Source of the DNA: CAVSWT01 sp963777515
Lineage (GTDB): Bacteria > Bacteroidota > Ignavibacteria > Ignavibacteriales > Ignavibacteriaceae
Direction: 5' to 3'
Assembly: GCA_963777515.1 (NCBI GenBank)
Contig: CAVZQU010000006.1
Location: 186,001-250,000 of the forward strand
DNA: 64,000 nucleotides
A model generated the notes under the pieces. That model saw only the letters and a list, made by a program, of their open reading frames with translations. It did not search any database and was not told where the DNA came from. Position 1 is the stretch's first letter; every line of letters begins with the position of its first letter. Both the position numbers and the translations under genes were made by a program. Shown here piece by piece: positions 39,599 through 49,845 of the stretch.

Positions 39599-42180
39599 AT
39601 GAAGTTAAGACTTATTTCATTTTTGTCTTTTTTAATATCGCTTTCTGCTTTAGCGCAAGATTCACAACTTTATAAAAATCCAAATCTTCCCTTTGATGTT
39701 CGAGTTGATGATCTTGTATCAAGAATGACTCTTCAAGAAAAGGTATCGCAGATGGTGTATAATTCTCCAGCTATTGAAAGACTGGGAATACCTGCATATA
39801 ACTGGTGGAACGAAGCTTTACATGGAATTGCAAGAAATGGGATTGCAACAGTATTTCCACAGGCAATTGGGTTAGCCGCAACTTGGGATAAAGATTTGCT
39901 GAAGAGAGTAGCTACAGTAATTTCTGATGAAGCCCGTGCGAAATATAATTTAGCATTGAGCAGAAACAAACACGGAATTTACCAGGGAATAACTTTGTGG
40001 TCTCCGAATATTAATATTTTTCGCGATCCGCGCTGGGGAAGAGGAATGGAAACCTACGGTGAAGATCCTTACTTAACCGGGGAGATGGGAGAACAATTTG
40101 TTAAAGGCTTGCAAGGAAATAACCCTAAATATTTCAAAACAATTGCAACGCCAAAACATTTTGCAGTTCACAGCGGACCGGAATCTTTACGTCACACTTT
40201 TGATGCTGAAGTTAGTGATTATGATCTTAGAGAAACTTATTTGCCTCAATTCAAAAAATGTATTGTAGATGGGAAAGCTTATTCAGTAATGTGTGCTTAT
40301 AATAGATTTCGCGGCGATGCTTGCTGTGGGAGCAATGTTTTATTAAATAGAATTATCAGGCATGAATGGGGTTTTAAAGGATTAATCGTATCCGATTGCT
40401 GGGCAGTACCTGATATGTATAACACTCACAAAATAGTAAAGACACCTGAAGAAGCCGCTTCAATTGCTGTTAAAGCCGGCACCGACCTAGAATGCGGAAA
40501 TGCTTATCCGTCTTTAGTTAATGCCGTAAAAGAAGGATTAATTAAAGAAAGCAGTATAGATACTTCTGTCAAAAGAATTTTCACAGCACGTTTTAAATTA
40601 GGCATGTTTGATCCGCCTTCAATGGTTCCTTATTCAAAATTAAATAAGGTTAATACACCTGAAGATCAATCAATCGCACTGGAAGCAGCAAGGAAATCAA
40701 TTGTACTTCTTAAAAATAAGGATAATTTATTACCGCTAAAAAAAGACATAAAAACAATTGCTGTCCTTGGACCCAATGCAGATGATGAAGAAGTGTTGCT
40801 AGGTAATTACAATGGTTTTCCAGCAAATCCAATTACTCCTTTACAAGGAATAAGAAACAAGTTTAAAACTCAAAAGTAATTTATGAACGAGGATGTGATC
40901 TGGCTGAAAACATGCCTTCATTTCGAGTAATAAAAAGTGAGCATCTTTTTACTTCAAAAGATAAAAAGCAAAATGGTTTAGTAGGAGAATATTTTAACAA
41001 TAGTGATTTAAAAGGAAATCCTTCGTTCACTCGGGTGGATAGACAAGTTAATTTTGCCTGGTGGGATGGAGCTCCTGATAGCAGCTTCGATCCGGATAAT
41101 TATGGAATTCGATGGTCTGGGTTTTTAGTTCCCCCTAAATCTGGCAAATATGCCATGGGAGGTTATGGATTTAATGGATTTAGAATTTATATTGATGATT
41201 CTTTGCTTGTTAGGTTTGATGGTGAATTTGATCCTGTTAAAACCTACAAATATTTAAATCTTATTGGCGGCAAAACATATAAAATAAAAATTGAATTCTA
41301 CAAGAATCTGCGTTATTCTTTTATGCAATTTATTTGGGAAATACCCGACAATAATAAAGAACAAAGGGCAATTCAAGCTGCTAAAAAAGCAGATATAGTT
41401 TTGATGTTTATGGGTTTGTCTCCGCGGCTTGAAGGAGAAGAAATGAAAGTTGATGTTAAAGGTTTTAAAGGCGGTGATAGATTAACTTTAAATCTTCCTG
41501 ACACCCAGGAAAACTTCATTAAAAAGATTTATGCTATAGGTAAACCAATAATATTAGTTTTGCTAAATGGTAGTGCAGTTTCAATAAATTGGGAGAATGA
41601 AAACTTACCAGCAATTATCGAAGCTTGGTATCCCGGACAATCTGCAGGTACTGCTATTGCAGATGTAATATCAGGAGAATATAATCCTGCCGGAAGGCTG
41701 CCGGTTACTTTTTACAAATCAATTGATCAAATTCCACCTTTCACAGATTACAACATGACAAACAGAACTTACAGGTATTTTAAAGGAAAGCCTCTCTATC
41801 CATTTGGATATGGTTTAAGCTATACAAAATTCAAGTATGAAAATCTGAAACTCGAGAAAAATCAAATTACTCCAAATGATTCAACAGTTTTATTAGTAAA
41901 TGTTACAAACATTGGAAAATTAGCAGGAGAAGAAGTTGCGCAGTTATACATAAAAGCTGATAAAGATACAGTAGCAATAAAAACATTAAAAGGATTTCAA
42001 AGAATCTCTTTAAATCCTGGTGAAACAAAGAATGTTGAGTTTACAATTACATCTGAAGAATTATCAAGATGGATTGATGGAGTGGGTTTCTCAGTAGAAC
42101 CTGATATTTATACATTAATGATTGGGTCATCTTCATCTAGTAAAGATATGTATAAAGTAAAATTGAGAGTTGATAAATAG
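39599..42180 (+). CDS. GH3 beta-glycosidase with PA14 insertion, one frameshift
   Basis: The start is the ATG at 39599 (signal peptide MKLRLISFLSFLISLSALAQ), not the one at 39560. The frame ends early at 40879 and resumes in 40880-42180; one missing A in the run at 40872-40875 explains it, since TQK then reads on into VIYERGCDLAENMPSF. Repaired length is ~860 residues. Domain order is GH3 barrel, with KHFAVHSGPESLRHTFD and nucleophile motif IVSDCWAVPDM (Asp about 266); a PA14 domain inserted in the alpha/beta sandwich (about 459-585); and a fibronectin-III-like end. The KHFAVHSGPE and SDCW type is shared by beta-glucosidases and beta-xylosidases, and differs from GH3 N-acetylglucosaminidases. 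Within an N-glycan operon a beta-1,2-xylosidase for plant-type glycans is a possible role. Confidence 0.88.
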
Positions 42181-42522
42181 CTTCAGAATATTTTTTAATT
42201 TAATATACTTGGAATAAATTTATTACAATTTATTTTAAATCTATTAATTTCCCCTATTAATTTATGTACAATATTTGGTTAAAATTTAAAAAGACTAAGA
42301 AACAGTGAAAATTTCCAAGTTTATTCAATTGTAAAATATATTTCTATCATTATTTCATGAAAATATTGGCATTCATAAAAAAAAATTTAATTCTTGCGTT
42401 TTAATTTATATTAGTTTATTTTTATTTCGAAAAAACTAAGTGTCCCGTTTGACCACAAAAATTCTCAATTGACAATAAAACATTTTCTAAAAAATATTTA
42501 GTAGAAAGTTAAAGAGGTTTTT
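42181..42522. other. 342-base intergenic gap before the third TonB receptor
   Basis: AT-rich sequence with no gene. It ends with GTTAAAGAGG, a good ribosome-binding site for the receptor at 42523. I could not find a TAnnTTTG element or a -24/-12 sigma-54 site with correct spacing. Confidence 0.4.
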
Positions 42523-45500
42523 ATGATTAAAAAACTTACCGCTATTTCATTACTCACTTTACTAATAATTCTACTAAATCATCCGTACTCTTTCGCTGCT
42601 GACAAGGGCACTATTAAAGGAACCATTAAAGATGCCGCAACTAATGATCCGCTTCCATATTCTAATGCGGTTTTGATGGGAACTAGCCTAGGAACCGCTG
42701 CTGATAAAGACGGAAAATTTATTATTAGTAATATACCCGCTGGAAGCTATACTCTACATATATCTTATATTGGTTATAAATCTCATGACTTAAAAATTAC
42801 AATTAAAAATGGGCAAACTATTGAACAAGATTTTAGTTTAGCTGGCGAAAGTGTAGTCAGCGATACGGTTGTAGTTACAGCTCAAGCAGAAGGCCAAATG
42901 AAAGCTATAAATGAGCAACTTTCTTCAATTCCAATTAAGAATGTTGTCTCTCAAGCTAAAATACAAGAATTACCGGATGCAAATGCAGCTGAATCAGTAA
43001 GTAGATTACCTGGTGTTTCTTTAATAAGAACTGGTGGTGAAGGTTCGCAGGTAGTTATTCGAGGTCTTTCCCCTCAATATAACCAAATTACAATTGATGG
43101 AGTTGAAATACCAAGTGATGTGGCATCCGGAAATAATCTTGTCTCTACAGATAAAGGACAGCAAGGCGGCGGTGGAATTAGATCTGGGTTTGGAGTTGGT
43201 GACCTTGGTGATCTTGGCGACAGAGGTACAGATTTGAGCATGATTTCTTCAAGCATGTTGGGAGGAATTGAAGTTATTAAAGCGATTACTCCGGATATGG
43301 ATGCAACAGCTATTGGCGGTGTTGTAAATTTTGGCCTCAGAAAAGCATCAAAGAATTTATCAAATAGAGCTTTGGTAGGCTCTTCCTTGCCGTTAATCCA
43401 AATTACTACACAAGGAAGCTACAATAATCTGAAAAAAACAGACGATCAATACAAACTTGTAGGATCATTAGAGAAAAGATTTTTTAATGAGAAATTTGGA
43501 GTATACGTTGAAGGTTCTACAGAAAAAAGAAACCTAAGCGCAAATTTACTAGGAGCTGACTATCAGTTAACTGATAAAGATCATGGTGATGCTGGAATAC
43601 CCAACTTAGTTTCATTAGACCTTACTGACGTTTTTAGAATTCGTGAAAGAAATGGATTAACTGCTGTATTAGATTACGAACATTCCAGCGGTGTAATTGC
43701 ATTAAGAAACTTTTTTAGCACTAGCAATACCAAAGCTACTAGTAGAACAGAATCCATCGTGGAAACAGGAAATGATCTTTGGTATTCAGCTAAAGATGAG
43801 AATAATAAATTAAATATAATAAGTAATCTTCTTAGTATTAAACAAGATATTCCTTTATTTCATGTTGATTTAAAATTTTCTCATAGTTACTCTGAAAGCC
43901 GCAATCCTAAGGATTTATTCTTTAACTTCTGGCAGGATATATCTGGTTTAGAAAATAGAGGTGATCTATCTAAAATTACTCCTAGTTTGTTGGCAACGTA
44001 CGTAGTTCCAAATGATACAATTGCAGATTTAGATCAAATACAAACTTCTTCTCAATTTACAAGGAATCGTGTATTAAATGGATTCTTAGATTTACAAACT
44101 AATATAACATTAACACAAGATCTTTCTGCTATAATAAAATTTGGTGGAATGTATCAGTACAATGAAAGATCTTATGAATATAGTGAATATCAAGGCTCAC
44201 AGTTATATTCTGGTGGCGGTGGTGTTATCTCTGCTTTTTCAAAAGCATACCCAAACCTTTATCTTGATGGTGGTAGACTAAGCTTTTTGAATTTTACCAA
44301 TGATAGTTATTCTTATGGCGATTTTTTAAATGGTGATTACAATCTTGCCTACCCGGTTAATGTAAGCTTAATGTGGCAGCTTTTGCCAATAGCAAATGCC
44401 ACAAGCACTTTAGAAGGTTATCAAAAAAATAAATTTGCATCTTTACTCAACAATTATTCAGGCAATGAGAAAAAAAGTGCTGCATATATAATGGGTACTA
44501 TTAATATTGGAGATAAAGTTGTTATTCTTCCGGGCGCTCGATATCAAAACCTTACCACTTCTTACAAAGCTTTTAGAGGAGAAGCTGCTCCCGGTACTAT
44601 AGGAATAACAGGGCATGATACAACTATTACTAAGTCACATGGTTTTTTGCTTCCAATGGTTCACCTCAGATATAAGCCGGTTGATTGGATTCAATTACAA
44701 TTTGCGTATACAAATACTTTAAATTATCCTGATTATTCAGCAATAACGCCTAGATTTTATGTTGGCTCCGGATTCATTTCGTATAATAATTATAATCTAA
44801 AACCAGCAACTTCCGAAAATTTTGATTTGGTTATGTCTGTTTATACAAATGAAATAGGGCTGTTTACTATTGATGGTTTTAAGAAAAAGATAAAGAATTT
44901 AATTTTTGCTACTCAAACTTATGTTACAGATCTTTCTCCATATCCGGATTTACCGCAGGGCAGAAAGCAGCTATATCAATTTAACAGTTATATAAATAAC
45001 CCTATTCCAATAGATGTTTGGGGATTTGAAACTGAATGGCAAACACATTTTTGGTACCTGCCCAACCCATTTTCAGGATTAATATTTAATATCAATTACA
45101 CTCATGTTTTTTCTAAAGCAAGTTATCCTAAAACTACTTTGATAAATACATATGATGAAAATGGTCTCTTAGTGCAGATTGTTAATGATACTTCCTACAC
45201 AACACGTTTGTTAGATCAGCCAAACGATATACTTAATTTGTCTTTAGGATATGATTACGAAGGTTTCTCTGCAAGAATTTCTATGCTATATCAGGATAAT
45301 GTATTTAAGAAACCTGATTTCTGGATGCAAAACAGAGTCAATTCTGCAAAGTATACACGATTTGATCTTTCTGTTAGGCAAGTACTTCCATGGTATGGCA
45401 TTCAACTTTATTTCAATTTAAATAACCTTACCAATGAGAAAGATATTAACATAAATCAGAAAACAAGCTTTCCTGCATCAGAAGATCATTACGGGATGAC

Positions 45501-45531
45501 AGGTGATTTAGGATTACGATTTAGATTATAG
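42523..45531 (+). CDS. TonB-dependent receptor 3, SusD-less type
   Basis: The intact 1002-residue receptor has a signal peptide (about 1-25, ending SFAA), a carboxypeptidase-regulatory-like domain (GTIKDAATNDPLPYSNAVLMG), a plug with AAESVSRLPGVSLIRTGGEG and VIRGLSPQYNQITIDGVEIP, and the signature KAITPDMDATAIGGVVNFGL of the TonB-Xanth-Caul class. Its plug contains a glycine-rich insertion (about residues 205-235, GGGGIRSGFGVGDLGDLGD) absent from the other two receptors. The barrel ends GLRFRL. It is highly similar to receptor 1 through the barrel (SHSYSESRNPKDL, NNYNLKPATSENFDLV, INNPIPIDVWGFETEWQTHFWYLP). Its partner is the T9SS beta-helix protein 89 bases downstream. Import of a glycan fragment is inferred. 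Confidence 0.93.
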   Translation: MIKKLTAISLLTLLIILLNHPYSFAADKGTIKGTIKDAATNDPLPYSNAVLMGTSLGTAADKDGKFIISNIPAGSYTLHISYIGYKSHDLKITIKNGQTIEQDFSLAGESVVSDTVVVTAQAEGQMKAINEQLSSIPIKNVVSQAKIQELPDANAAESVSRLPGVSLIRTGGEGSQVVIRGLSPQYNQITIDGVEIPSDVASGNNLVSTDKGQQGGGGIRSGFGVGDLGDLGDRGTDLSMISSSMLGGIEVIKAITPDMDATAIGGVVNFGLRKASKNLSNRALVGSSLPLIQITTQGSYNNLKKTDDQYKLVGSLEKRFFNEKFGVYVEGSTEKRNLSANLLGADYQLTDKDHGDAGIPNLVSLDLTDVFRIRERNGLTAVLDYEHSSGVIALRNFFSTSNTKATSRTESIVETGNDLWYSAKDENNKLNIISNLLSIKQDIPLFHVDLKFSHSYSESRNPKDLFFNFWQDISGLENRGDLSKITPSLLATYVVPNDTIADLDQIQTSSQFTRNRVLNGFLDLQTNITLTQDLSAIIKFGGMYQYNERSYEYSEYQGSQLYSGGGGVISAFSKAYPNLYLDGGRLSFLNFTNDSYSYGDFLNGDYNLAYPVNVSLMWQLLPIANATSTLEGYQKNKFASLLNNYSGNEKKSAAYIMGTINIGDKVVILPGARYQNLTTSYKAFRGEAAPGTIGITGHDTTITKSHGFLLPMVHLRYKPVDWIQLQFAYTNTLNYPDYSAITPRFYVGSGFISYNNYNLKPATSENFDLVMSVYTNEIGLFTIDGFKKKIKNLIFATQTYVTDLSPYPDLPQGRKQLYQFNSYINNPIPIDVWGFETEWQTHFWYLPNPFSGLIFNINYTHVFSKASYPKTTLINTYDENGLLVQIVNDTSYTTRLLDQPNDILNLSLGYDYEGFSARISMLYQDNVFKKPDFWMQNRVNSAKYTRFDLSVRQVLPWYGIQLYFNLNNLTNEKDININQKTSFPASEDHYGMTGDLGLRFRL

Positions 45532-45620
45532 ATTTTTAATTAAAGAATTTTTCAATTAAACAGATTCATTTTATTAACTCATATATACATAAACATTCAC
45601 AAACATAAGGAGAATCCCAT

Positions 45621-47426
45621 ATGAAAAGAGTGCTATATTTATTTGCAGCTTGCATGCTGACAGCTTTTATTCTGCTTCCTTCAGCCGTGCTAGCTCAAGC
45701 AGATACGGTTAATGTTGCTGTCCTTCCTCCAGGAAATATTAATGCAGTAATCGGAGGCGATACATTAGCCGGCGGTTTTAGAGCTCACCCAGATCGTGTT
45801 TATAGATTAAAACACGGTGCAATCTATCAAGTAACTGAAGCAATGAAGATTAATGGTAACGTAAACATTGTTGCTAATGATACTATTGACGGATTAAGGC
45901 CTCCTGTTCTTGCTCCAGCTATTCTTTCAGACAACTCATCTATCGACCATTTCTTTGAATTTCTTGGAAAGGGTGGTAAAGTAAATATTAATAATACTTA
46001 CTTCCTTTCTTTCAGAGCTGACAATAATCAACTTGGTTGGAGTGATGGTATTAGAATCTATGCTGACAGTTTAACATTTAATTTGAAGGGCTGTATTTTC
46101 GATGGATTCAGTCACACAGCTATTCAATTGAGCGCACAGTGGGTAAAGATGAACGTTCAAGATTGTATGTTCAGAAATTCAATGCATGGAACGTCATGGT
46201 TTGGTGGTGGTGCCTTTTTATCTGATGGTGGAACTGCTATGGATACTACAAAATGGATCAATAATTCTTTCTTCTGTAACAACTCGTATAACTGGTCTAT
46301 CCGTGGTTATGATAAGCTTGCGATCTTTGATCACAACTCTATGGTGCTAGGTACGGTTAATCCATTCTTAATTAGACAAGCACCAAATTTGCACATGAGA
46401 AATAATCTATTCTATGCAGCTCATGCTATGGGTGGAAATCCAGATCACGTAATTAATGGTTGGTTTTTAAATTATCCCGACACAGCATCAAGCAGCATAA
46501 TTAGAGCTAGAGGAACTGACTCAGTAAGTTATTGGTCTCAACTTTGGGCAAGCACGATTTCCGGACCGGAAGCATATGAAGACCCATCACACGGTGTAAC
46601 AGCAGATATGCTTACTCCCGATAAGAGGGTATTTGATATACAAAACAACGTATATTCATTCCCACAAAAAATGGTTGATTTTTATAATGCTTATAATGAT
46701 ACTGTAGCAACCAAAGATAGTATCGATGTACCTGATTTTGCTCCAGATGAAGTTAAGGCTTATGTAACCAGAAAACTTGTTATGCCTACCTGGATGAGTG
46801 ATTATACAAAATGGACCATAGATACTTTATTAGCCGGTGTTTCTGATATTACCGTTGCAAATAACATGGAAGAAGATCCTGGATTCAATTCAGATGTAGA
46901 GGCTCAACTTGGTTTATTACTTGACTATGTTCAAAAAATTAGTACTAACAAATTAGATACCCCGTGGTTTTATGGTACAACTCATTATCCACCAGCATGG
47001 CCGCTTACTGAAGATTTAGCTTACTCTAATTCTGGACTGCAAACTGCAGGAACAGATGGCTTTGCTTTAGGAGATTTAAACTGGTTCCCAAGCCAAAAAG
47101 CTCAGTGGTTGACTGGAGTCGAAAAAACTGAAAACAAAACTGTACCGACTCAATTCACATTATCCAATGCTTATCCAAATCCGTTCAACCCATCGACTAA
47201 CATTAATTTCTCAGTATCAAAATCGGCAAATGTTAGATTGATTGTTTATAATATTCTAGGACAAAAGGTTAAAACCTTAGTTGATCAGCAGATGAATGTT
47301 GGAAACTATAAAGCAACATGGGATGGAACTGACGAAGTAGGTAAACAAGTTGCAAGTGGTATTTACTTCTACAGCCTTGAATCACAGTCATTCAGAAGTA
47401 CAAAGAAAATGATTCTCATGAAATAA
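45621..47426 (+). CDS. T9SS-exported beta-helix surface protein partnered with TonB receptor 3
   Basis: The 601-residue protein starts after a strong site (AAGGAGAATCC) with a signal peptide (about 1-25, AVLAQ). Residues ~95-300 read as a right-handed beta-helix, with repeating short strands and Asn/Gly-rich turns (GKVNINNTYFLSF, YADSLTFNLKGCIFDGF, WVKMNVQDCMFRN, KLAIFDHNSMVLG, NLHMRNNLFYAAH). The end is a type A T9SS sorting domain (FTLSNAYPNPFNPSTNINFS ... FRSTKKMILMK) that directs secretion and surface attachment. No polysaccharide-lyase or GH28 catalytic motif is apparent, so a lyase function should not be assumed. Its fixed place behind a TonB receptor suggests a surface capture or accessory protein that stands in for SusD. 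Codon use and GC look slightly higher than in its neighbours, as expected for a highly expressed gene. Confidence 0.78.
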   Translation: MKRVLYLFAACMLTAFILLPSAVLAQADTVNVAVLPPGNINAVIGGDTLAGGFRAHPDRVYRLKHGAIYQVTEAMKINGNVNIVANDTIDGLRPPVLAPAILSDNSSIDHFFEFLGKGGKVNINNTYFLSFRADNNQLGWSDGIRIYADSLTFNLKGCIFDGFSHTAIQLSAQWVKMNVQDCMFRNSMHGTSWFGGGAFLSDGGTAMDTTKWINNSFFCNNSYNWSIRGYDKLAIFDHNSMVLGTVNPFLIRQAPNLHMRNNLFYAAHAMGGNPDHVINGWFLNYPDTASSSIIRARGTDSVSYWSQLWASTISGPEAYEDPSHGVTADMLTPDKRVFDIQNNVYSFPQKMVDFYNAYNDTVATKDSIDVPDFAPDEVKAYVTRKLVMPTWMSDYTKWTIDTLLAGVSDITVANNMEEDPGFNSDVEAQLGLLLDYVQKISTNKLDTPWFYGTTHYPPAWPLTEDLAYSNSGLQTAGTDGFALGDLNWFPSQKAQWLTGVEKTENKTVPTQFTLSNAYPNPFNPSTNINFSVSKSANVRLIVYNILGQKVKTLVDQQMNVGNYKATWDGTDEVGKQVASGIYFYSLESQSFRSTKKMILMK

Positions 47427-47736
47427 GATGTTGTGTTAATACTGAAACGTGTTAATTAATGTCTCCTTATAGATTGTCAGCCGGTTATTCTCTCTCTCAA
47501 CCGGCTGACAAGTTATATAGATCCTTTATCTTGTTCAAGTCTGCTAATTATGAAGTACTACATATCAAAATTATATTCATAAAATATTTATGAGTCGGAA
47601 AAAATCTTTAATATATTTGACTAGAATTAATTTCTTTTTCTAAATCCTCAAGCTAGCTGCTTACTTGAAATCAAAATAGAAATAATTATTAAATTTAATT
47701 TTTAATTATTCCAGCTTACTTTTAATTGAGATATAA
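47427..47736. other. 310-base intergenic gap containing one strong hairpin
   Basis: Apart from the hairpin at 47474-47511 this AT-rich stretch shows nothing I can name. It ends at the TTG start of the SGNH/TPR gene. Confidence 0.4.
47474..47511 (+). terminator. GC-rich hairpin after the beta-helix gene
   Basis: A perfect 13-base-pair stem (TTGTCAGCCGGTT pairing with AACCGGCTGACAA) with a 12-base loop lies 48 bases downstream of the stop at 47426. The stem is markedly GC-rich against the AT-rich background. A U-tract is absent, so it may be a Rho-assisted terminator or a 3-prime-end stabiliser for the receptor/beta-helix message. Confidence 0.7.
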
Positions 47737-49659
47737 TTGAAGAAATCTAAAAAAGGAAAGAAAAGAAATTTAGTAGGGAAGAAACAAATCCCAATTAATG
47801 AAACAACTAAGAAAGCTAGTGACTCCAAATCAAGATTAAAAAATATTATTAAGAACAAGGATAATTATAAAAACAAATGGTTTTTTGTAATATTGATTTT
47901 AATCCCTATCTTGTTTTTTATTATCCTCGAACTATCACTGCAATTCTTTAACTATGGATATGACACTCATCAATGGGTAGATGCTGGAAATGGGGAATAT
48001 GTTATTAATCCGGACATAGCCAAAAGATATTTTAATAATATAAAATCTCTTCCTAAAACATCAGAAGATATATTTGATCAGCAAAAAAAAATAAATTCAT
48101 TTAGAGTTTTTGTATTAGGTGGCAGCAGCGCCGCAGGCTATCCTTATATGCCTATGGGGTCCTTTTCTCGTTACATAAGAAAAAGATTAGAACTTGTTTA
48201 TCCGCAAACAAAGATAGAAGTAGTTAATATAAGTATGACAGCAGTTGGGTCATATACAATTTTGGATTTATTGCCTGGAGTATTAGAGCAGAAGCCGGAC
48301 TTAATTTTAATTTATGCTGGACACAATGAATATTATGGCGCTTTGGGAGTTGGATCATTGGAATCAAATAACGCCCCCCGATGGGCTATTAAATTATCAT
48401 TGTATTTAAACAAGTTTAAAACAACACAGCTCATTAGAAATTCAATTAGTTGGTTTTTATCTTTATTTAAAAGTGAGAGTAACAGTGATCAATCCAGCAC
48501 ACTAATGTCAAGGATGGCAAAGGATCAATATATACTATTGAATTCTGAAGTTTATGAAAAAGGAATCAAACAGTTTAAACAAAATCTTACTGAAATTTTA
48601 ACCTTAGCAAAAAACAAAAAAGTTCCAGTAATAATAGGCAGGTTAACAAGTAATTTAAAAGATCAAAAACCATTTATATCGGTTATTACTCCCAATTATA
48701 AAACCGCAGATAAGGTATATTCAAAAGCTCAAATAGAGCTAAAAGAAGGTGCTATAGATAAAGCTGATTCTTTATTTAAGTTAGCTAAAGATTTAGATGC
48801 TTTAAGATTTAGAGCACCTGAAAAAATGAATGATCTAATTGTCGATTTAGGGAAGGAATTTAAAGACAGGATTGTTCCAATTGATTCAATTTTTAATAAA
48901 GCAAGCCAAGATGGAATTGTAGGTAATAATCTTATGGTTGATCATTTACATCCGAATTTAAAAGGATATGAATTGATGGGTAAGGCTTTTTATGAGACTA
49001 TGTATAATTCAGGATATCTCCCAATGTATGAAAAACCACAAATTCCATATAGCATACAGGATAGTGTTACAAAAGCTGATTTTGTTTTTACTCAATTGGA
49101 TTCTACAATTGGTGATTATGTTGTGGCTCTGCTTAAAAGTGACTGGCCATTTACTGAGAAAGTTAATAGTCAATCTGTAAACAGCTTATTAAAAGCTAAA
49201 ACTTTCATCGATTCTATTGCAGTAGATTATTTAGAGCATAAAATTAGTTGGGCTGGAGCTCATATATCTGCAGCTACTTCTAGTTTAAGAAAAGATGATA
49301 TCAAAGCATACTTGAAATACATGGATGAATTAATTTATCAATATCCAGGCCTGAAAGATATTAATACCGCGGTTAAATATTTTTATGATCAAAATAAAAT
49401 AAATCCAGGAGACTATACTACTAAACGAATTGGATTAATAGCTTTGTATAATAATGAATATAAAGATGCAATTCATTATTTAAGTCAAAAAGAAATAATA
49501 AATTCGAAAGACACTCAAGCACTTAACGGTCTTGCTTTAGCTTATTTTAAAATAAAAGATATTGATAATGCCCTTAATACAATTAACAAAAGTTTAAAAA
49601 TCGATCCGAAAAATTTAGAAGCAAAAAAATTAAAACAGAAAATACTTGCAAATAATTAA
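47737..49659 (+). CDS. Membrane-anchored SGNH-hydrolase-like protein with TPR tail
   Basis: The 640-residue protein starts at a TTG. A very basic cytoplasmic head (KKSKKGKKRNLVGKK) precedes one transmembrane helix (about 48-66, WFFVILILIPILFFIILEL). The outer domain carries SGNH/GDSL-type blocks: VFVLGGSSAAGYPYMP (Ser about 130), IYAGHNEYYGALG, and DHLHPNLKGY with Asp 402 and His 405 as the likely catalytic pair. The C-terminal ~120 residues contain TPR helices (KRIGLIALYNNEYKDAIHYL, ALNGLALAYFKIKDIDNALN). SGNH proteins are esterases or acyl transferases, and this one could de-acetylate or modify glycans, but the substrate is unknown. The N-terminal head is rich in lysine and may interact with nucleic acid or phospholipid. 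It stands alone, 310 bases after the previous gene. Confidence 0.8.
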   Translation: MKKSKKGKKRNLVGKKQIPINETTKKASDSKSRLKNIIKNKDNYKNKWFFVILILIPILFFIILELSLQFFNYGYDTHQWVDAGNGEYVINPDIAKRYFNNIKSLPKTSEDIFDQQKKINSFRVFVLGGSSAAGYPYMPMGSFSRYIRKRLELVYPQTKIEVVNISMTAVGSYTILDLLPGVLEQKPDLILIYAGHNEYYGALGVGSLESNNAPRWAIKLSLYLNKFKTTQLIRNSISWFLSLFKSESNSDQSSTLMSRMAKDQYILLNSEVYEKGIKQFKQNLTEILTLAKNKKVPVIIGRLTSNLKDQKPFISVITPNYKTADKVYSKAQIELKEGAIDKADSLFKLAKDLDALRFRAPEKMNDLIVDLGKEFKDRIVPIDSIFNKASQDGIVGNNLMVDHLHPNLKGYELMGKAFYETMYNSGYLPMYEKPQIPYSIQDSVTKADFVFTQLDSTIGDYVVALLKSDWPFTEKVNSQSVNSLLKAKTFIDSIAVDYLEHKISWAGAHISAATSSLRKDDIKAYLKYMDELIYQYPGLKDINTAVKYFYDQNKINPGDYTTKRIGLIALYNNEYKDAIHYLSQKEIINSKDTQALNGLALAYFKIKDIDNALNTINKSLKIDPKNLEAKKLKQKILANN

Positions 49660-49672
49660 TAATTTCAATTTG

Positions 49673-49695
49673 CGTGTTATCGTATCTTCTGAGTA
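49673..49695 (+). repeat. Intergenic repeat element, copy 1
   Basis: The ~23-base sequence CGTGTTATCGTATCTTCTGAG (then TA) is nearly the same as CGTATTATCGTATCTACTGG (then AGTA) at 52521-52544. Both copies follow the end of a gene, flanking the kinase/permease unit. Function unknown. Confidence 0.45.
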
Positions 49696-49761
49696 CCATA
49701 GCAAAAGAAAGAGCAAATATTTTAGAGACTAAATCAATACCAGTCTTGAATTATCAAATTG

Positions 49762-49800
49762 TTTGGTGTTAACCAAATAACATTCTTATCTACGGTTAAC
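49762..49800 (+). promoter_or_regulatory. Pair of inverted repeats upstream of the ROK kinase gene
   Basis: TTTGGT/ACCAAA (49762-49767 and 49772-49777) and GTTAACC/GGTTAAC (49768-49774 and 49794-49800) interlock 46 bases before the kinase start. They could be a regulator-binding site controlling the kinase-permease operon. Short arms in AT-rich DNA make this tentative. Confidence 0.35.
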
Positions 49801-49845
49801 AATTATTAAATATTTATTAAAATTAATTTCAAGCTAAAAATATAA

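Noticed and set aside
25787..42475. CTGTCAAA (or its complement TTTGACAG-like TTGACA) near 25787, 31573 and 42467 as a shared operator
   Set aside because: Seven or eight AT-rich bases recurring in intergenic DNA is expected by chance, and the spacing to start codons differs.
45621..47426. Annotating the beta-helix protein as a pectate lyase
   Set aside because: No lyase catalytic arginine/lysine or calcium motif is visible; the fold alone does not show activity.
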